Shown: positions 32,610-42,512, counted from the first letter of the stretch. The stretch: DNA of 43,839 nt from an uncultured Alphaproteobacteria bacterium (GCA_934276635.1 CAKQTH010000011.1:1-43839); one strand, 5' to 3'. Numbers and translations: made by a program. The notes: a model not told the origin generated them from the sequence alone.

Positions 32610-33761
32610 ATGCAAAAAAGATTCTGGTCAATACTTTATTGTTTGCTTTTGTTGATTTTGCTGGCCATAATTGCGGTGCTGAGCTTTTGTATTTATCAGC
32701 ATAAAAAAGAGCAGCAAAAGTTTTATGAAATTCCGAAATCAACCGAAATTGCGGTGGCGGCATCGCCGATTGTCGAACAAAAAGTGCAGCTGCCAAAAAA
32801 ATATATCGGATATGTGGTGCCGATAAATCAGGTTGATATAACTCCGTATATCAATGGTTTTGTTGATGAAATTTTTGTAAAAAGCGGACAATTCGTTAAG
32901 ACCGGACAGCCACTGGTTCAAATTCAGCCCGATGAATATATTGCCAGATTTGAGGCGGCAAAAGCTTCGGTTGCCCAAACAAGCGCCTCGCTTAACAATG
33001 CAAAAGTTTATTATGAAAGAATCAAAAAAGCCGGTGCAAAAGCAATTTCTCAAAGCGAAATCGACAATGCGCAGGCGGCGTTTTTAGAAGCTCTGGCGGC
33101 ATATGAACAGGCAAAAGCAGATGTGATGCTGGCAAAAGTAAATTTGTCGTACACCTCGATTGCGGCATCAATAGACGGGCTTGTCGGATATGTTGATTTG
33201 AGCGTCGGAGACTATATTGCGCCGGCAAAATCGCTGTTCAGCATAATTCAGACCGACCCGATACGCGTTGTGTTTTCAATTCCGGACAAAGATTATTTGG
33301 AAGAAAAAACAAGCGGGCAGATGTTTGCAAACGATGTCATAAAGTTGGTTTTGTCAGACGGAAAAATCTATGATTATGCGGGAAAATTCGCTTTTTTTGA
33401 CAACAGTATAAACCGCGGTACCGGATCTGTTGCGGCATACGCAGATTTTCGAAATCCGAATAATTTGCTTTTAGCCGGAGCATATGTTGAAGTTGATGTG
33501 ATAAAAACCGCGCAAAATGCGGTTATCATAAAAAAAGAGCTGATGCAAATGAAAGATGACGAAAATTTTGTGTATATTATCCGCGCCGGTAGGCTTGATA
33601 CGCAAAAAGTGGAACTTTTGGGCTCGACTTCGGAAAATTATATCATAAAAGGCGATTTTCTGCCGACGGATATGATATTAAACGAGCTGCCGTCAAATAT
33701 TGCTATCGGAACAAAAGTAGTTCCGTCCGCACCGCAAAAACAACAGTCGGAGGAAAGATAA
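32610..33761 (+). CDS. RND efflux membrane fusion protein
   Basis: 383 residues. One N-terminal TM anchor (YCLLLLILLAIIAVLSFCIY), no lipobox, then barrel-sandwich halves (YINGFVDEIFVKSGQFVKTG), an alpha-hairpin rich in Ala and Gln, and LSYTSIAASIDGLVGYVDLS, typical of AcrA/MexA adaptors. It connects the RND pump and outer-membrane channel encoded next. GAGGAAAAG precedes the ATG; the 75-base gap after comF could hold a promoter. Confidence 0.93.
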   Translation: MQKRFWSILYCLLLLILLAIIAVLSFCIYQHKKEQQKFYEIPKSTEIAVAASPIVEQKVQLPKKYIGYVVPINQVDITPYINGFVDEIFVKSGQFVKTGQPLVQIQPDEYIARFEAAKASVAQTSASLNNAKVYYERIKKAGAKAISQSEIDNAQAAFLEALAAYEQAKADVMLAKVNLSYTSIAASIDGLVGYVDLSVGDYIAPAKSLFSIIQTDPIRVVFSIPDKDYLEEKTSGQMFANDVIKLVLSDGKIYDYAGKFAFFDNSINRGTGSVAAYADFRNPNNLLLAGAYVEVDVIKTAQNAVIIKKELMQMKDDENFVYIIRAGRLDTQKVELLGSTSENYIIKGDFLPTDMILNELPSNIAIGTKVVPSAPQKQQSEER

Positions 33762-36700
33762 ATGTTTTCAAAATATTTTATCGATAAGCCCCGCTTTGCC
33801 GCCGTAATTGCGATTATAATGGTTTTGCTCGGGCTGTTGGCCATAGCAGTTTTGCCGGTTTCACAATATCCGCAGATTACTCCGCCGCAGATTGTCGTAA
33901 AAGCAACATATCCGGGTGCAAGCGCCAAAGTTTTGGTCGATACGGTCGCAATTCCTATAGAAAATAAAATCAACGGCGTTGAAAATATGCTCTATATGTC
34001 GTCAAATTCGGACGATAACGGAGAATACACGCTTACGATTACTTTTAATATCGGAACCGATCCGGACATTGCACAGGTAAAGGTTCAAAACAGGCTGCAG
34101 CAGGTGACCTCCGAACTTCCGGATATCGTAAACAAACAAGGCGTGACGGTAAAAACGCAAAATCCGAACATTTTGGGACTTTTGGTTTTGCGTTCTCCGA
34201 ACGGCACATATTCAAACCTTTATCTGAGCGATTATGCATATACAAACCTGCAAAATCCGCTAGCCAGAGTAAAGGGCATCGGCGATGTTCAGATATTCGG
34301 CCCTCAATACAGTATGCGTGTTTGGCTTAATCCGGACAAACTTTATTCGCTCGGGCTCAGTTCGGCAGATGTGGCAAATGCAATCGCCACGCAGAATGTG
34401 CAGGCCTCAATCGGCAGTATCGGTTCGGCTCCCAGCGTAAAAAATAACGAGATTTTGCTTTCGCTGAATACAAAAGGCTTGCTGAACACGGTTGAAGATT
34501 TTGAAGAAATTGTGCTTGCGACTTCTGATGACGGAGGAATTGTGCGGATTAAAGATGTGGGCAGGGTAGAGCTCGGCGCAAACACATATTCGATGGTTTC
34601 GTCATATTCAAACACTCCGGCGGCGATTATTGCGCTCAACCAGACGCCGAATTCCAACTCGCTGGAGATTATGAAAAGTATTCGCAAAGAGATTGAAAAT
34701 CTTTCGGCTGCGATGCCGCAGGATATGCAGCTTGATGTTGCCTATGATTCAACCGACTATGTTCGTGCGTCGATTGCAAGTATTATCGAAACTCTGCTGA
34801 TTACATTTTCACTGGTGGTTTTGGTGACATATGTGTTTTTGCAAAAAGCCAAAACCACGATGATTCCGCTGATAACCATTCCGGTTTCGTTGATTGCGAC
34901 ATTTGCGGTGATTTATGTTTTGGGCTTTGATATCAATATTTTGACTTTGTTTGCGATGATTCTGGCTATCGGGCTGGTTGTAGACGATGCGATTATTGTG
35001 GTCGAAAGGGTGCAATACCTGATGAGTTATGAAAATATGAACTCGAAAGACGCATCAATTAAGGCAATGGAGCAAATCGGCAGTGCGATTGTGGCGACAA
35101 CTTTTGTGCTATTGTCGATTTTTGTTCCGGTCGGGTTGATGGCCGGAATTACCGGAAAAATTTATCAGCAGTTTGCTGTAACGATATCTACCGCAATTGT
35201 TTTTTCGGCGGTAAATGCTTTGACATTGTCGCCGGCGCTGTGTTCAATTTTTCTGCGGGGAGAAACACAGGAAAAACCGCGCGGATTTTTCAAAATATTT
35301 GATGATTTTATTGATGCAGGCAAAGAAATTTATCTGAAATTTGTGAGATTTTTTTCTTCAGACGTGTGGGCAACGGCGTTGGTCACTTTAGCGGCGATAA
35401 TGGTTGCCGGTATTGGCTTTTATTTGACGCCTACTTCATTTTTGCCGGAAGAAGATCAGGGAATTGTGTTTGCCGATGTTCAGATGCAGAATACCGCAAA
35501 CATCAATCGTACGCAAAGTATGATGAAAGAAGTTACGCCGAAAATATTGGATATAAAAGGGGTAAAATATTTTATATCGGTTGCCGGATACAGCCTTTTG
35601 GGAGGAACCGGAGAAAATGTGGCGTTCGGAGTTGTCGGACTTGAACCGTGGTCGCAAAGAATGGAAAAAAATCTTTCAATTTCCGCAATTAGTAAAACTT
35701 TGCGCAGTCAGTTGGCAGATGTCAAAAATGCAAGAATAAACTTTTTTGCTCCGCCATCAATTCCCGGAGTTGGAAACAGCAACGGCCTTGAATTTGAGCT
35801 TTTGGCGCTGAACGGAGCTATCTCGGCGCAAGAGTTTTATGCCGATTTGCAAAAATATATCGCAGCCTTAAATCAGTCGCCTGATTTGCAATATGCGTTT
35901 TCGACATATACGGCGGACACTCCGCACATTTATCTTGATGTAAACAGAACAAAGCTTGAAGCATATAAAATTCCGGTGGCAAATCTGTTTTCATCGTTGC
36001 AGAACAATTTGGGTTCAAGGTATATCAACAACATAACCCTGAGTGGACAGGTAAATCAGGTGATTATACAGGCAGACGCGAAATATCGCCAAAGCTTTGC
36101 AAATGTTAATGATTTATATGTGCCGGCAACGACCGGTGAGCTGATAAATATCAGCAGCTTTACCGACAAAAACATACAGATTTATCCGAAGATAATTTAT
36201 CGCTATAATCAATATACCAGTGCGGCGATTAATGCTTCAAGTCCGCAGAATGTCAGCAGTTCGGTTTCTATTTCTGCGGTGGAAAACATTGCGTCGCAAA
36301 GTCTGAGTAAAAATTATAAAATTGCATGGACCGGATTGTCGCTTCAAGAGGTTGAAACCGCAGGTCTCGCCGCCTTTTTGATTGCGCTGGCGCTTATCTT
36401 TTGTTATCTGTTTTTGGTTGCGCTGTACGAAAGCTGGATGCTGGCGTTTTCGGTGATGTTTTCAACTGTTTTCGGAATTATCGGTGCTTTGCTCGGGCTG
36501 TATTTTATGGGGCAGCCGCTCAGTATTTATGCCCAGCTCGGGCTTGTGATGCTTATCGGGCTTGCGGCCAAAAACGCAATTTTGATTGTGGAATTTACCA
36601 AAGATTACAGAGAGGCCGGTGAAAGTATCTTAAATGCCTCCGTCAAAGGAGCTGGGGAAAGATTCCGCGCCGTTTTGATGACCGCGCTGACCTTTATTTT

Positions 36701-36908
36701 GGGTGTTTTCCCGATGATTGTGGCAACCGGAGCCGGCGCATCTTCACAAATTGCAATCGGAACATCGGTATTTTTCGGTATGATTGCGGCGACATTTGTC
36801 GGAATTATCTTTATTCCGGCGCTGTTTGCCCTGTTTGAAAGCATAAAAGAAAAATTTCAGCCGTCATCTTCGACCGAAACAAAAAAGCAAGGAGAAATCA
36901 ATGCGTAA
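33762..36908 (+). CDS. RND multidrug efflux transporter (HAE-1 type)
   Basis: A 1048-residue inner-membrane pump, the standard AcrB/MexB length. It shows MFSKYFIDKPRFA, two large periplasmic loops and 12 TMs, and the proton-relay Asp pair is present in ILAIGLVVDDAIIVVERVQ (TM4). LGLVMLIGLAAKNAILIVEF marks TM10. It exports hydrophobic compounds in exchange for protons. The start abuts the adaptor stop and has GGAGG upstream. Confidence 0.97.
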   Translation: MFSKYFIDKPRFAAVIAIIMVLLGLLAIAVLPVSQYPQITPPQIVVKATYPGASAKVLVDTVAIPIENKINGVENMLYMSSNSDDNGEYTLTITFNIGTDPDIAQVKVQNRLQQVTSELPDIVNKQGVTVKTQNPNILGLLVLRSPNGTYSNLYLSDYAYTNLQNPLARVKGIGDVQIFGPQYSMRVWLNPDKLYSLGLSSADVANAIATQNVQASIGSIGSAPSVKNNEILLSLNTKGLLNTVEDFEEIVLATSDDGGIVRIKDVGRVELGANTYSMVSSYSNTPAAIIALNQTPNSNSLEIMKSIRKEIENLSAAMPQDMQLDVAYDSTDYVRASIASIIETLLITFSLVVLVTYVFLQKAKTTMIPLITIPVSLIATFAVIYVLGFDINILTLFAMILAIGLVVDDAIIVVERVQYLMSYENMNSKDASIKAMEQIGSAIVATTFVLLSIFVPVGLMAGITGKIYQQFAVTISTAIVFSAVNALTLSPALCSIFLRGETQEKPRGFFKIFDDFIDAGKEIYLKFVRFFSSDVWATALVTLAAIMVAGIGFYLTPTSFLPEEDQGIVFADVQMQNTANINRTQSMMKEVTPKILDIKGVKYFISVAGYSLLGGTGENVAFGVVGLEPWSQRMEKNLSISAISKTLRSQLADVKNARINFFAPPSIPGVGNSNGLEFELLALNGAISAQEFYADLQKYIAALNQSPDLQYAFSTYTADTPHIYLDVNRTKLEAYKIPVANLFSSLQNNLGSRYINNITLSGQVNQVIIQADAKYRQSFANVNDLYVPATTGELINISSFTDKNIQIYPKIIYRYNQYTSAAINASSPQNVSSSVSISAVENIASQSLSKNYKIAWTGLSLQEVETAGLAAFLIALALIFCYLFLVALYESWMLAFSVMFSTVFGIIGALLGLYFMGQPLSIYAQLGLVMLIGLAAKNAILIVEFTKDYREAGESILNASVKGAGERFRAVLMTALTFILGVFPMIVATGAGASSQIAIGTSVFFGMIAATFVGIIFIPALFALFESIKEKFQPSSSTETKKQGEINA

Positions 36909-38340
36909 AAGTGTGTTTATTTTTGTTGTTTTGTTGAGCGCCTGCACGGTCGGCCCGAATTATGAAAAGCCGCAGACCTATTCTGATGCGCAGTTGCGTG
37001 AGTTTTTGCGGCTTTCCGATAAAACAAAATATCCGAGGTCGGATTGGTATCGGCTTTTCGGCGATGAAACGCTCAATGCTTTTGTAGAAAGAGGTCTGCA
37101 AAACAATAATGATTTGAAAGCATCGATTGAAAGGCTGCGGCAGGCCAGAAGCGCGCTCAAAATATATGGTGTTCAATATTTGCCGACACTTGATGCCGCA
37201 GGAAAATACGACTATGCAAAATCTTCAAAAAATATCGGAGTTGCCGTTGATTATAACTATTTTCAAGTCGGGCTAGATGCGGCGTGGGAGCTTGATATCT
37301 GGGGAGCAGGCCGCCGACTGACCGAAGAATATCAGGCGTTGTTCGGAGCGGCTGCGGCAAATCTGGAAGGAACAAAACTCTCGCTGACCGCAGAAATCGT
37401 TACGGCATATATTTCGCTCAGAACCGCACAGGAACAGCTCAGAGTCGCAAACGAAAATTTGCGGCTGCAGAGCGGCATCTATGATGTTGTTTTGCAAAAG
37501 TATAACAGCGGATTGACCGACGATTTGGCATTAAGTCAGGCAAGATATGTTGTTGAAACCACAAAATCGCAGATTCCGGATATCAAATATCAGATAGAAG
37601 CATACAAAAATGCGCTTTCGGTTCTTATCGGAGAGCTGCCGCAAAGCGATATATTCGAGCTCTCAGGCAAAAAGAATTTGGCTGCGGCAAAGTTTAATTT
37701 CCCGTTGCAAAATTTATATGAGTTTCCGCTGGAAAGTTTGCGCAATCGGCCGGATATTATGGCTGCTGAATATAATTTGATGGCAAAAAACGCGGCAGTC
37801 GGGCAGGCGATTGCAAAATTGTATCCGAATATTTCCATCAGCGCCACGGCGGGATATCAATCAACGCGCGGTACCCGGCTGTTTACCGGCGACAGCTCCG
37901 CATACGGATACACGCCGCTGATTTCTCTGCCGATTTTTCATTGGGGAGAGCTGGTCAACAATGTCGAACTACAAAAAAACATCAAGCAGGAATATCTTTA
38001 TACATACAGCCAGACTTTGCTGAACGCGGTAACCGAAGCCAAAAATTCGATAGAAGGCATCAGGCAGGAATACGCCAAAAACAAGCATCAGCGTGAGGCG
38101 TATAACAGAATGCGCACTTCGGTCAATTTGACTTTGGAAAAATATAAAAGCGGCTTGGTTGAGTTTTCCGATTTGCTTGAAATGCAGCAAAAACTTTTGG
38201 CGGCGCAAAATGATTTGGTCGTCGGCAACGGAATGATATATTCCAAAATTGCGGCTTTTTACAAGGCTATAGGTGTGTACCCTTATAATAAAACGATTTC
38301 AGTGGATCGTTCTGATTCGGGCCTTGCGGGCGGTAAATAA
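36901..38340 (+). CDS. Outer-membrane efflux lipoprotein (OprM/NodT family)
   Basis: A 479-residue TolC-like channel. The lipobox LLSAC gives Cys15, followed by TVGPNYEKP, the OprM/NodT hallmark. Two alpha-helical repeats follow, each with Asn-Leu-Arg or Leu-Arg-Gln patterns and NRPDIMAAEYNL in the middle. It forms the exit duct of the pump. It overlaps the RND stop by 8 bases. Its last 74 bases overlap the convergent lipoprotein gene. Confidence 0.94.
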   Translation: MRKSVFIFVVLLSACTVGPNYEKPQTYSDAQLREFLRLSDKTKYPRSDWYRLFGDETLNAFVERGLQNNNDLKASIERLRQARSALKIYGVQYLPTLDAAGKYDYAKSSKNIGVAVDYNYFQVGLDAAWELDIWGAGRRLTEEYQALFGAAAANLEGTKLSLTAEIVTAYISLRTAQEQLRVANENLRLQSGIYDVVLQKYNSGLTDDLALSQARYVVETTKSQIPDIKYQIEAYKNALSVLIGELPQSDIFELSGKKNLAAAKFNFPLQNLYEFPLESLRNRPDIMAAEYNLMAKNAAVGQAIAKLYPNISISATAGYQSTRGTRLFTGDSSAYGYTPLISLPIFHWGELVNNVELQKNIKQEYLYTYSQTLLNAVTEAKNSIEGIRQEYAKNKHQREAYNRMRTSVNLTLEKYKSGLVEFSDLLEMQQKLLAAQNDLVVGNGMIYSKIAAFYKAIGVYPYNKTISVDRSDSGLAGGK

Positions 38341-38752
38341 ACAGGTTTGTGGTTTCCGGAATATCGTAACGGCGGTGCCAATAACCTTTGTTTTCCATAC
38401 ACATACGATATTTTTTCGGGCTGACTTCAGAGTCGTCGCGAATGGAGTTTACCATCAAAGCCTGAGCTCCCGGATATGGCACATAACTTGCCCAAATTCC
38501 CTTGTCCGCGTGCCAGTCGGCGATGATGTTATATTTTACTTCCTCGGTCGTAAACCAGCTTTTTACATCTGGCAAAAGCTTCCAGTCTTCTGCCAAACGC
38601 ATACATTCGGAATGGTCGCGGGAAAATTTTTGCACGCCGGTGTTTTCTCTTTCCCAGTGATAAATCACTTGTCCTTCGGCCTTATCGTATGCGTTTGTGC
38701 ATGCACCTAAGGCCAAAATTGCTGCAATCGAAAAATATAAATGTTTCATCAT
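38267..38752 (-). CDS. Small lipoprotein, unknown
   Basis: 161 residues with lipobox LGAC (Cys18). The mature part is rich in Trp, Tyr and charged residues (IIADWHADKGIWASYVPYPG) and has two conserved-looking Cys (HSECMRLAEDW, RMCMENKGYW). No named family is recognised. The stop codon lies inside the omp gene on the other strand, so the two convergent genes share 74 bases. It lies 2 bases after the GST gene. Confidence 0.8.
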   Translation of the reverse strand: MMKHLYFSIAAILALGACTNAYDKAEGQVIYHWERENTGVQKFSRDHSECMRLAEDWKLLPDVKSWFTTEEVKYNIIADWHADKGIWASYVPYPGAQALMVNSIRDDSEVSPKKYRMCMENKGYWHRRYDIPETTNLFIYRPQGPNQNDPLKSFYYKGTHL

Positions 38753-38754
38753 GA

Positions 38755-39420
38755 CTAAAAATCCAAATTTGTATAATGTTTAGACGGCAAAATGCCCTTA
38801 ATATTGTCTTTGAGAATATCCTTAAAACTCGGCCGCGATTTTACTTTTGCGTACCAGAGTTTTGCGTTCGGATAATCGTTCCACGATATGTCGCCGAGAT
38901 AGTCCAAAACCGAAAGCTCCGACGCCGCGGAAATGTCCGCCATAGAAAAAACATCTCCCGCAAGATAGTTGTTTCTTTCGGTCAACCAATCGATATATGA
39001 CATATGATATCCGAGGTTGGTAAAACCGGCTTTCAAAACGGTAGAGTTCGGGGCCGCAGGTTTTCCGAATCGCTTAAAAACTTTTTCGGAAATTATATAC
39101 TGATATACTTCTTTATAAAACTTTTCGTCAAACCATTCGCACAAGCGCCTGATTTCGGCTCTTTGCCGAATATTTTTTGAGAGCATCGACGGCTCGGGAT
39201 AAGCTTCTTCCAGATATTCGGAAATGGCGTAATTTCCGCAAAGCACATTGCCGTCAAAGATAAAAATCGGGAGTTCGCCGGCCGGATTGAGCTTTTTTGC
39301 GTTGGCAGAAAGTCTCCATGGTTCTTCTTCTCGCAAACCAAACAGCATCTTTTTTTCCGCCATAATTATTCTGATTTTGCGGGAGTGTGCGGATATGGGG
39401 TGATGAATCAAAAGAACCAT
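38755..39420 (-). CDS. Glutathione S-transferase family protein
   Basis: 221 residues. N-terminal thioredoxin-like domain MVLLIHHPISAHSRKIRIIM, with GELPIFIFDGNVLCGNYAISEYLEEAYPE forming the glutathione-binding cis-Pro/Glu-Ser-like region, then an alpha-helical C-terminal domain with NNYLAGDVFSMADISAASEL (the usual N-capping box and Asp). It probably conjugates or reduces electrophiles. It is the middle gene of a minus-strand group of three with 2-base gaps. Confidence 0.92.
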   Translation of the reverse strand: MVLLIHHPISAHSRKIRIIMAEKKMLFGLREEEPWRLSANAKKLNPAGELPIFIFDGNVLCGNYAISEYLEEAYPEPSMLSKNIRQRAEIRRLCEWFDEKFYKEVYQYIISEKVFKRFGKPAAPNSTVLKAGFTNLGYHMSYIDWLTERNNYLAGDVFSMADISAASELSVLDYLGDISWNDYPNAKLWYAKVKSRPSFKDILKDNIKGILPSKHYTNLDF

Positions 39421-39422
39421 GA

Positions 39423-40430
39423 CTATTTCTCACCCTCTAATGCTTGTAATATGTCGACATCTGTTTGTTCTTCAACTGCGGCGGAATTATTCGATTTTGC
39501 CGATGAATGTTTTTTTGCTTTTTCGGTAGCCTCAAGCTGTCTTTCTATTGACGGAGCAACTTCGCCTTCACGCGATTGTCTGATATACATCGGAGGCACA
39601 GTTCCGGCATATTTTTCCTGCAGCTCGTCAATTTTTTGCTTCAGTGCATTTTTAATATTGTCTTTTACGGTTTTGTTGTTTGACCACGCTGTCAGCAGTT
39701 TTATCAAAGTTTTTCGGTCGGTTTTTGTCATTTTTGAAACGCCGATAAACACCGGAACATCCCACAATGCGTCTTGACTGAAGCTGACATAAGGACGAAC
39801 GCCTAGTTTTGTGGCATCTATCAGCAAAGAATAGTATCCGCCGATGATATAATCCGCGTCGCCGACAAATATTTTTTCAAATGCCTTATCAACTTCAACC
39901 GATTCAAGATTAAAGTTTTTGAGCGTTCTTTCGATATAGTCGCTGAAATATACATCTTTTATGCGCAAGCCGCGTAAATTTTTCAAATCTTCAATGGTTT
40001 TTACCTTAGAAATTGCCTCCGGCATCATCACGATATGTATTGGGTTGTTCAGCATTGCCGGATAGATATATTCTATGCCGCTGTAAAGTTTTGTTGCGTG
40101 ATACATGCCGATAAGAATATCGATATCTCCGCTGCGGACGGCGCGGATATCGGCCAGAGTGTTTCCGGTAGAGTGGCTCAACAAAGAATAGTTGTTCGCT
40201 TTTGCAAAAATCTCCAATTCCGGAAGATATATGCTGTCTATGAAAGCAGATGTTCCAGCTGTTGACGGACGGAGAACTTTGCCGAAAGGCTCGTTGTTTA
40301 TAAAAGTTGAAATAACAAGATCTTCACCTTTCGAACCTTGCACTTTTTGTGCGTCAACATAGGCGTATACATTGGCAATCAGCAGGTTTATGCTGACAAA
40401 CAAAGCACATAAATAAACGAACTTTTTCAT
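39423..40430 (-). CDS. Periplasmic solute-binding-like protein (SBP family 3-like)
   Basis: 335 residues. A signal peptide of about 23 residues (FVYLCALFVSINLLIANVYA), then a bilobal binding protein: RAVRSGDIDILIGMYHATKL in the middle and LKNLRGLRIKDVYFSDYIER as the hinge region. It ends with a Ser/Lys/Asn/Glu-rich tail. No transporter gene is adjacent, so it may be an orphan sensor or binding protein. It is transcribed away from the MinD-like gene. Confidence 0.8.
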   Translation of the reverse strand: MKKFVYLCALFVSINLLIANVYAYVDAQKVQGSKGEDLVISTFINNEPFGKVLRPSTAGTSAFIDSIYLPELEIFAKANNYSLLSHSTGNTLADIRAVRSGDIDILIGMYHATKLYSGIEYIYPAMLNNPIHIVMMPEAISKVKTIEDLKNLRGLRIKDVYFSDYIERTLKNFNLESVEVDKAFEKIFVGDADYIIGGYYSLLIDATKLGVRPYVSFSQDALWDVPVFIGVSKMTKTDRKTLIKLLTAWSNNKTVKDNIKNALKQKIDELQEKYAGTVPPMYIRQSREGEVAPSIERQLEATEKAKKHSSAKSNNSAAVEEQTDVDILQALEGEK

Positions 40431-40525
40431 TTTTATTAAGCCCTCAAATTAAAATATGTTAACATTATAAACAAATTATGTTAAAAAGGGTTTAATGTCA
40501 CGGTTTTTTGAAAGCATTTTCGAAA

Positions 40526-41335
40526 ATGGAACAACAGGCCATAAACAAAGATATCTTTTTTAATAATTTGCAAAAAGGCGGCAATATGATTGCGGTATGC
40601 TCCGGCTCATACGGCGTCGGCAAAACATGGTTTTCGACTGCGCTTTCAGCCGCACTTTCAGCTCAAAAAAAGAAAGTTTTGCTTTTTGACGGCGATGGCG
40701 GGAGCTGTAATGTTGCCTCGTTTTTGGGCATTGTCCCGCAAAACAATCTGGAAACGATAGTATACAAGCGGCAGACTTTAAATCAGATTATTTATAAGTC
40801 GGACAAACTCGGTTTTGATATAATTTGCGGAAACAAAAATTCTGCGGGATTGTCGGCGCTTCCTATCGGCAGGTTGCAGATTTTGGCAGAAGATTTGGCC
40901 GCGGTATCCAAGCCTTATGACAATGTTGTGCTCGATATCGGCAGTGGAGACGAAAAATCGGCTAAAATTTTGGCCGGAATGGCAAAACATATTATTCTGA
41001 TTATTGATGCGAATCCGAAATCGCTCATCGGCGGATATGATTTTTTTCAGACGATGTCCGAACAATATCCGGCCAGCCGTTTCAGCATTGTGGTAAATCA
41101 GGTAAATTCGCTCAAAGATGGTCAGATGATATACAACACATTTGCTGCGGCCGCCAAAAAGTTTTTGCCGCAAATTCCGCAGCTTATCGGCGTAGTGAGG
41201 AACGATACGAGAGTTCGCGATTGTCAAAAAAATCAGACTCTGATATTGTCGAGATATCCGTCGGCCGATGCCGCCGTTGATGTGCTTAAAATTGCTGAAA
41301 AAATAGAAACCGGAGAGATAAAAACAGATGAATAA
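40526..41335 (+). CDS. MinD/ParA-like P-loop ATPase (FlhG-like)
   Basis: 269 residues. The deviant Walker A is GSYGVGKTWFS, the switch I region is LLFDGDGGSCNVASFLG and the Walker B/switch II is VVLDIGSGDEKSAKILAGMA. The fold is that of FlhG/MinD ATPases, which bind membranes or partners in an ATP-dependent way. No flagellar genes are near. ATG 40526 is preferred over TTG 40508. It overlaps the J-domain gene by 8 bases, suggesting a functional pair. Confidence 0.88.
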   Translation: MEQQAINKDIFFNNLQKGGNMIAVCSGSYGVGKTWFSTALSAALSAQKKKVLLFDGDGGSCNVASFLGIVPQNNLETIVYKRQTLNQIIYKSDKLGFDIICGNKNSAGLSALPIGRLQILAEDLAAVSKPYDNVVLDIGSGDEKSAKILAGMAKHIILIIDANPKSLIGGYDFFQTMSEQYPASRFSIVVNQVNSLKDGQMIYNTFAAAAKKFLPQIPQLIGVVRNDTRVRDCQKNQTLILSRYPSADAAVDVLKIAEKIETGEIKTDE

Positions 41336-42473
41336 TTTTGATGCGAAAAAATATTATGAAATTTTGGGAGCGAACATTTCCGACGATTCGCAGACTATCA
41401 AGCTGAAATATCACGAAAAGGCAAAATTTTGGCACCCAGATCACAATACCGATGAAAATGCGATGGAAATATTTCAAAAAATATCGGTCGCATATGATGT
41501 TTTGCAAAACAGCAAAACCAGACTTTATTACAATCTGTTATCAATGGTATATGAAGAAAAAAACTTTCCTGAAATTTCTTCAATAACTCCGTTTTTTAAT
41601 ACACAAAAACAAGTAGATGTAAACATAAGGTCGATATCTCCGGAGATTGTGGTCGGAAAATTGTATAAAATTTCTCAAACTCGTGAGCAGCATATTTGTT
41701 CGTTTGCGGAGGCAAAAAAAATATTGTTTCGGGCGGCAATAAAAAACTGGCTGTTCGGTTGGTGGGCATGGAACGGATTTTATAAAAACTGGAAGGCTCT
41801 TTCGGACAATCTTTTTGTGTTTGAAAGCAATCGGCGGGATAATCTGCGGCTTTTTGTTCATAATATGATTGCGCTTAACGAAGAAAACAAGCCGAAATAT
41901 GCTTATTTTTTGGCAAAGCTGGCAAAAAATTATACTTCTGACAAAGAAGAGCTGGCAATGCTTGAGGAATTTATAAAAATGACAGGCGAAAATGACGAAA
42001 GAAAAATTCCCGAATGGAACTATGCAAAGCTGAAATATGTGCAGCTGCTTATTCCTGCGATTTTGGGTTTTGCACTGTTTGTTGCGGTTCTTGGCGCGAT
42101 TTTTTCCAAATCATATTTTTTGCCGGAAAAAAGGGAAATAAATTATAGCCGAAAAGTCCGTGGAATGGACGGAAATATGACTTTTGACGATGTGATTGTC
42201 GGAAAAATTATGAGCGTTCAGTCTGATTTGGGCGATGAAAGTATGCTTTATCACACCAAACAAAAGGTTAAGGTGATGTACGGCCCGAATGATGATTTTG
42301 ATGTTTTGACTGAGCTTGAAAGCGGGCATACGCTCAGAATCACCGGTTTTACGCCTGACGAGGTTTGGTATCGGGTGATGATTGACAACGGAGAAAGCGG
42401 CTTTTTGCGCGGAAAATATCTGGCCAAAGGAATCAAAAACCCGATTCCGAACAATAGCAAAATATATCGGTAA
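41328..42473 (+). CDS. J-domain protein with TM and C-terminal SH3-like domain
   Basis: 381 residues. The J-domain (1-70) has its HPD motif intact at 36-38, followed by a Trp-rich middle (NWLFGWWAWNGFYKNWKALS), one TM (about 240-260, LLIPAILGFALFVAVLGAIF) and an SH3b-like C-terminal domain (KVKVMYGPNDDFDVLTELES, then WYRVMIDNGESGFLRGKYL). The J-domain should be cytoplasmic and the SH3 domain periplasmic. It may recruit DnaK to an envelope process, together with the overlapping ATPase gene (inference). Confidence 0.87.
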   Translation: MNNFDAKKYYEILGANISDDSQTIKLKYHEKAKFWHPDHNTDENAMEIFQKISVAYDVLQNSKTRLYYNLLSMVYEEKNFPEISSITPFFNTQKQVDVNIRSISPEIVVGKLYKISQTREQHICSFAEAKKILFRAAIKNWLFGWWAWNGFYKNWKALSDNLFVFESNRRDNLRLFVHNMIALNEENKPKYAYFLAKLAKNYTSDKEELAMLEEFIKMTGENDERKIPEWNYAKLKYVQLLIPAILGFALFVAVLGAIFSKSYFLPEKREINYSRKVRGMDGNMTFDDVIVGKIMSVQSDLGDESMLYHTKQKVKVMYGPNDDFDVLTELESGHTLRITGFTPDEVWYRVMIDNGESGFLRGKYLAKGIKNPIPNNSKIYR

Positions 42474-42483
42474 AGTTTGGCGA

Positions 42484-42512
42484 TTGCATAAAAAACTGCT
42501 TGCTTTTATAAA
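42484..42512 (+). promoter_or_regulatory. Candidate rplQ promoter
   Basis: TTGCAT (42484-42489), a 17-base spacer and TATAAA (42507-42512). It leaves a leader of about 110 bases before rplQ, long enough for regulation, but no structure is recognised. Confidence 0.5.
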
